Shown here: positions 51,213 through 54,969 of the stretch, piece by piece
Position numbering within the stretch: the stretch's first letter is position 1
Layout of the letters: each line of letters starts with the position of its first letter
DNA from: an uncultured Clostridium sp.
GTDB taxonomy: Bacteria; Bacillota; Clostridia; TANB77; CAG-508
Reading direction: 5' to 3'
Length of the DNA: 54,969 nucleotides
NCBI GenBank assembly: GCA_948471115.1
Contig: CAOKRJ010000005.1
Location: 1 to 54,969, forward strand
Notes under the pieces: generated by a model
Database searches by the model: none
What the model was told of the DNA's origin: nothing
Seen by the model: the letters and a program-made list of their open reading frames with translations, nothing else
Translations under genes and position numbers: made by a program

Positions 51213-54200
51213 TTGAAAAATATTAAAAATCTTAGCAAAGTTATTATTATAGCAATATTAGTAGCAATGATAATAACAGTAGCATACCCAATAATAGTAT
51301 TAGGAGCAAATGAAAAAAATCTACCAGTTATAACACCAATGCAAAGAGCAGGAGAGATAAGAGCTGGACAAGAGTTAAAATTTAAAATTACAGATGATAC
51401 GAAAGTATCTTATATTTTTTATGCTTGGAATCGTCGTACAGATGGAGGAAAATCAACATGTATCGAACTAGAAAAAGAAGAACCAGAATACGAATTTAAG
51501 ATTAATGCACCAACACAACCAGGCTTATATGAATTTAGTATAGCAGCAGAAGATTATTATGGGAATACTACATATTGGATGAATATTCCTTATATAATAA
51601 CAAATAATTTAAGTGGAGTACAAGACAATACTGCACCAGAATTTATATTCAACACTCCAAATGAATACCCATATAATGATTCAACAATTCCTCAAGAAAT
51701 GCCAATTACAATTAGAGCAAAAGATCCTTCAGGAATATATTATATAGGATATAAATGGACAAGAGAATTAGAGACGAAAGTTACAGGAGCAACACTTGTA
51801 TATAAAAAAGATACTGTAAAAATCACAGCACCAAAAGAACAAGGAGTTTGGTATTTAATATTGTATGCACGTGATGGTTCAAACAATCTTTCAGAATGTT
51901 ACTATACAAGAGTAACAGTTAAAGATCAAGTAGCACCAACATTAACACTAAATGGTAAAGCAGATGTAGATGTACCATTAAATGGAACATTTACAGATGA
52001 AGGAGCAACATTTAGTGATAATTGTGATGCAACAAAAATAGTATATGCAAACGAAAAAGTAGATACATCAAAAGTAGGAGAACAAATATTAACATATACA
52101 GCTAGAGATAATGCAGGAAATGTATCAAATACAGTTACTAGAAAAGTAACAGTAGTAGCTCCATATAAAACTTATGAATTAACAGCACCTACAAAAACAG
52201 AATACAAAGTAGGAGACAAAATAGACTTAACAGGAGCAAACATCAAAGTAATAGATGAACGTGGAAATATATCAAATGTTACACCAACAGAAGATATGTT
52301 TACAGGATTTTCAACACAAAGTGTTGGTTCAAAAGAAGCAACATTTACATATGAAGGTACAAGTATTAAATATAAATATGAAGTAAAAGCATTAAAATAC
52401 GATATGAGTGGTGTAAAATTTACAGGAACAGAAGCAACATATGATGGTACAGCACACAATATAGCAGTTGATGAAACAACATTACCAGAAGGAGTAACAG
52501 TAACAGGATATATTGGAAATGGACAAACATCAGCTGGAGAACATAAAGTAAAGGTAACATTTGCAGGTGATGAAAATCATGAAAAAATAGAAGACATAGA
52601 AGTAACACTAAAAATAACACCTAAAACAATAACAGTAATAGCAGAAAACAAAACAAGCGAATATGGAGTAGAAAGCTTAGAAAACTTAACAGCAAGACTA
52701 GCAGTAGCAGGAGATGCAGAAAATGGAGAAGACTATACAAACAATGTATTAGTAGGAACAGACACATTAGAAAGTATAGGAGTAATAGCTTCATTATCAA
52801 CAACAGCAACAACAAGTTCAAATGTAGGAGAATATGAAATAACAGGAGAAAGTAAAGTATATGGAAACTATACAGTAACAATAAAACCAGGAAAATACCA
52901 AATAACAGAAAAAGCAATAACTGTAATAGCAGAAGACAAAACAAGTGAATATGGAGCAGAAAACTTAGAAAAACTAACAGCAAGACTAGCAGTAGCAGGG
53001 GACGCAGAAAATGGAGAAGACTACACAAACAATGTATTGGTAGGAACAGACACTTTAGAAAATATAGGAGTAACAGGAGCATTAGCAACAACAGCAACAA
53101 CAAGCTCAAATGTAGGAGAATATGCAATAACAGGAGAAAGTAAAGTATACGGAAACTATACAGTAACAATAAAATCAGGAACATATAAAATAACAGAAAA
53201 AGCAATAACAGTAATAGCAGAAGACAAATCAAGCGAATATGGAGCAGAAAACTTAGAAGAACTAACAGCAAGACTAGCAGTAGCAGGAGACGCACAAAAC
53301 GGAGAAGACTATACAAATAATATATTAGTAGGAGAAGACACATTAGAAAGTATAGGAGTATTAAATACATTAACAACAACTGCAACAACATCAGTAATAG
53401 GAGACTACCCAATCACAGGAACAGATGGAAAATATGGAAACTATACAGTAACAGTAATCGAAGGAACATATAAAATAACTAAAAAAATCCCAACAATAAA
53501 TGAACTAACATATAACTTACCAGCAAGTAAAATGTATAATGGAGAAGAAAGACCAATAAAAGTAAATGCAAAACAAGGAATAGAAGGACTAGGAAAAATA
53601 ACAATAAAATATAATGGAGAAACAACAGCACCAATAAATGTGGGAGAATATAAAGTAACAGTAGACATAGCAGAAGGAGAAAACTATGGAGAAGCAACAA
53701 ACATAGAATTAGGAACATATACAATAACAGCAAGAGAAATAACAGTAATAGCAGAAGACAAAACAAGTAAATATGGAGCAGAAAACTTAGAAACATTAAC
53801 AGCAAGACTAGCAGTAGCAGGAGACGCACAAAACGGAGAAGACTATACAAATAATAAATTAATAGGAACAGACACATTAGAAAGTATAGGAGTAATAGAA
53901 GCATTAACAACAGATGCAACAACAAGCTCTAGTGTAGGAGACTATACAATAACAGGAGAAAGCAAAGTATATGGAAACTATACAGTAACAATAAAACCAG
54001 GAACATATACAATAACAGCAAGAGAAATAACAGTAATAGCAGAAGACAAAACAAGTAAATATGGAGCAGAAAACTTAGAAACATTAACAGCAAGACTAGC
54101 AGTAGCAGGAGACGCACAAAACGGAGAAGACTATACAAATAATAAATTAATAGGAACAGACACATTAGAAAGTATAGGAGTAATAGAAGCATTAACAACA

Positions 54201-54969
54201 GATGCAACAACAAGCTCTAGTGTAGGAGACTATACAATAACAGGAGAAAGCAAAGTATATGGAAACTATACAGTAACAATAAAACCAGGAACATATACAA
54301 TAACAGCAAGAGAAATAACAGTAATAGCAGAAGACAAAACAAGCGAATATGGAGTAGCAAGCCTAGAAGAATTAACAGCAAGACTAGCAGTAGCAGGAGA
54401 CGCACAAAATGGAGAAGATTATACAAATAATACATTAGTAGGAGAAGACACATTAAAAAGTATAGGAGTAATAGATACATTAGAAACAACAGCAACAATA
54501 ACATCAGTAGTAGGAGAATATCCAATAACAGGAGAAAGCAAAGTATATGGAAATTATACAGTAACAGTAATCGAAGGAACATACAAAATAACTAAAAAAG
54601 TACCAACAAAAGCAGAATTAGCATATAACCTACCAGCAAGCAAAATGTATAATGGAGAAGAAAGACCAATAACAGTAAAAGCAAAACTAGGAATAGTAGG
54701 ACTAGGAAAAATAACAATAAAATATAATGGAGAAACAACAGCGCCAATAAATGCAGGAGAATATAAAATAACAGTAGACATAGCAGAAGGAGAAAACTAT
54801 GCAGAAGCAACGAATATAGAATTAGGAACATATACAATAACAGCAAGAGAAATAACAGTAATAGCAGAAGACAAAACAAGTAAATATGGAGCAGAAAACT
54901 TAGAAACATTAACAGCAAGACTAGCAGTAGCAGGAGACGCACAAAACGGAGAAGACTATACAAATAATA
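51213..54969 (+). CDS. Large secreted MBG/Ig-like repeat protein (partial, runs off the window)
   Basis: At least 1252 residues, still open at the window end. TTG start behind AAGGGGG. Signal peptide about 1-33 (VIIIAILVAMIITVAYPIIV). Residues 35-235 are two Ig-like beta domains; 235-316 is a DUF5011-type Ig domain (VTVKDQVAPTLTLNG ... YTARDNAGNVS); about 316-470 hold two more beta domains, the second starting ATYDGTAHNI. From residue 471 on come MBG-type units of 96 residues (ITVIAEDKTSEYG ... KVYGNYTV). Such proteins are stalk-like adhesins or surface proteins. The anchor must lie beyond the window. Confidence 0.85.
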   Translation, partial: MKNIKNLSKVIIIAILVAMIITVAYPIIVLGANEKNLPVITPMQRAGEIRAGQELKFKITDDTKVSYIFYAWNRRTDGGKSTCIELEKEEPEYEFKINAPTQPGLYEFSIAAEDYYGNTTYWMNIPYIITNNLSGVQDNTAPEFIFNTPNEYPYNDSTIPQEMPITIRAKDPSGIYYIGYKWTRELETKVTGATLVYKKDTVKITAPKEQGVWYLILYARDGSNNLSECYYTRVTVKDQVAPTLTLNGKADVDVPLNGTFTDEGATFSDNCDATKIVYANEKVDTSKVGEQILTYTARDNAGNVSNTVTRKVTVVAPYKTYELTAPTKTEYKVGDKIDLTGANIKVIDERGNISNVTPTEDMFTGFSTQSVGSKEATFTYEGTSIKYKYEVKALKYDMSGVKFTGTEATYDGTAHNIAVDETTLPEGVTVTGYIGNGQTSAGEHKVKVTFAGDENHEKIEDIEVTLKITPKTITVIAENKTSEYGVESLENLTARLAVAGDAENGEDYTNNVLVGTDTLESIGVIASLSTTATTSSNVGEYEITGESKVYGNYTVTIKPGKYQITEKAITVIAEDKTSEYGAENLEKLTARLAVAGDAENGEDYTNNVLVGTDTLENIGVTGALATTATTSSNVGEYAITGESKVYGNYTVTIKSGTYKITEKAITVIAEDKSSEYGAENLEELTARLAVAGDAQNGEDYTNNILVGEDTLESIGVLNTLTTTATTSVIGDYPITGTDGKYGNYTVTVIEGTYKITKKIPTINELTYNLPASKMYNGEERPIKVNAKQGIEGLGKITIKYNGETTAPINVGEYKVTVDIAEGENYGEATNIELGTYTITAREITVIAEDKTSKYGAENLETLTARLAVAGDAQNGEDYTNNKLIGTDTLESIGVIEALTTDATTSSSVGDYTITGESKVYGNYTVTIKPGTYTITAREITVIAEDKTSKYGAENLETLTARLAVAGDAQNGEDYTNNKLIGTDTLESIGVIEALTTDATTSSSVGDYTITGESKVYGNYTVTIKPGTYTITAREITVIAEDKTSEYGVASLEELTARLAVAGDAQNGEDYTNNTLVGEDTLKSIGVIDTLETTATITSVVGEYPITGESKVYGNYTVTVIEGTYKITKKVPTKAELAYNLPASKMYNGEERPITVKAKLGIVGLGKITIKYNGETTAPINAGEYKITVDIAEGENYAEATNIELGTYTITAREITVIAEDKTSKYGAENLETLTARLAVAGDAQNGEDYTNN
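52629..54969 (+). repeat. Two-level MBG repeat array (288-bp units in about 1.11-kb blocks)
   Basis: Units begin (codon ATA of ITVIAE) at 52629, 52917, 53205, 53739, 54027, 54315 and 54852. Within a triplet the period is exactly 288 bp; between triplets it is 534 or 537 bp, because an 82- to 83-codon spacer domain (YNLPASKMYNGEERPI) follows every third unit. Blocks therefore repeat every 1110-1113 bp. 53721-54008 and 54009-54296 appear identical. Confidence 0.88.

Noticed and set aside
53721-54296. CRISPR array
   Set aside because: The repeats are 288 bp, contiguous and in frame within a coding sequence; no short repeats with unique spacers occur in the window.
52172-54963. Long Leu-rich open frames on the minus strand opposite the MBG repeats
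   Set aside because: They are shadows: the sense strand repeats are A-rich and codon-phased, so the antisense frame lacks stops and reads mostly Leu. No ribosome sites.

Overview
This window is AT-rich DNA from a low-GC Gram-positive bacterium. The best fit is an uncultured, gut-type member of the Clostridia. The evidence is strong AGGAGG-type ribosome sites, TTGACA/TATAAT promoters, an LPXTG surface protein, an FtsK/SpoIIIE translocase, and the yqeG / Xaa-Pro peptidase / efp gene neighbourhood. Most genes are on the + strand. I see no rRNA, tRNA or CRISPR array.

Layout. Positions 1-7000 hold small unknown genes, an XRE regulator, rsmD, a coiled-coil SepIVA/DivIVA-like gene, ftsK/spoIIIE and a long coiled-coil protein of unknown function. 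Positions 7193-15045 hold a beta-CASP RNase and a carbohydrate group: a GH15 glucoamylase-like enzyme, phosphoglucomutase, mannose-6-phosphate isomerase and phosphofructokinase. Positions 15112-24389 hold a GIY-YIG protein, yqeG, a prepilin peptidase, a Xaa-Pro peptidase and efp. About 5.5 kb of accessory DNA sits between the last two: unknown membrane and surface proteins plus an internally deleted IS110 element that keeps its structured leader. Positions 24451-25543 hold a frameshifted M23 peptidase and a GtrA protein, followed by argS.

Positions 27637-41940 form a cell-surface polysaccharide locus. It has an LCP ligase, a priming sugar transferase, several glycosyltransferases, a polymerase/ligase, a frameshifted UDP-galactopyranose mutase, a flippase and the full dTDP-L-rhamnose set (rmlD, A, C, B). 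A rhamnose-containing glycan, possibly also with galactofuranose if glf is functional, is the likely product. A CaCA-type exchanger follows.

The most striking region is 43267-50276. An expressed surface protein (43501-45939, +) has a signal peptide, three YPDL repeats and a long CxxC module array. Facing it is an inverted paralogous cassette (49003-46976, -) that is open for 676 codons but lacks a signal peptide, the YPDL repeats and any early start codon. An exact 19-bp inverted match lies in frame in both copies, right where the silent cassette begins, and a tyrosine recombinase gene lies next to the cassette. Flipping the 5.0-kb segment would join the expressed N-terminus to the alternative C-terminus. 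I read this as a candidate phase- or antigen-variation switch. Between the two copies sits a RAYT-like (Y1 transposase) element with 72-bp terminal inverted repeats, whose sequence resembles REP-like palindromes scattered through the window.

The window ends inside a large secreted protein (from 51213) made of MBG-type repeats in a two-level array: 288-bp units grouped into blocks of about 1.11 kb. Three genes (M23, glf, RAYT) each carry one apparent single-base frameshift. These may be real decay, programmed shifts or assembly errors.
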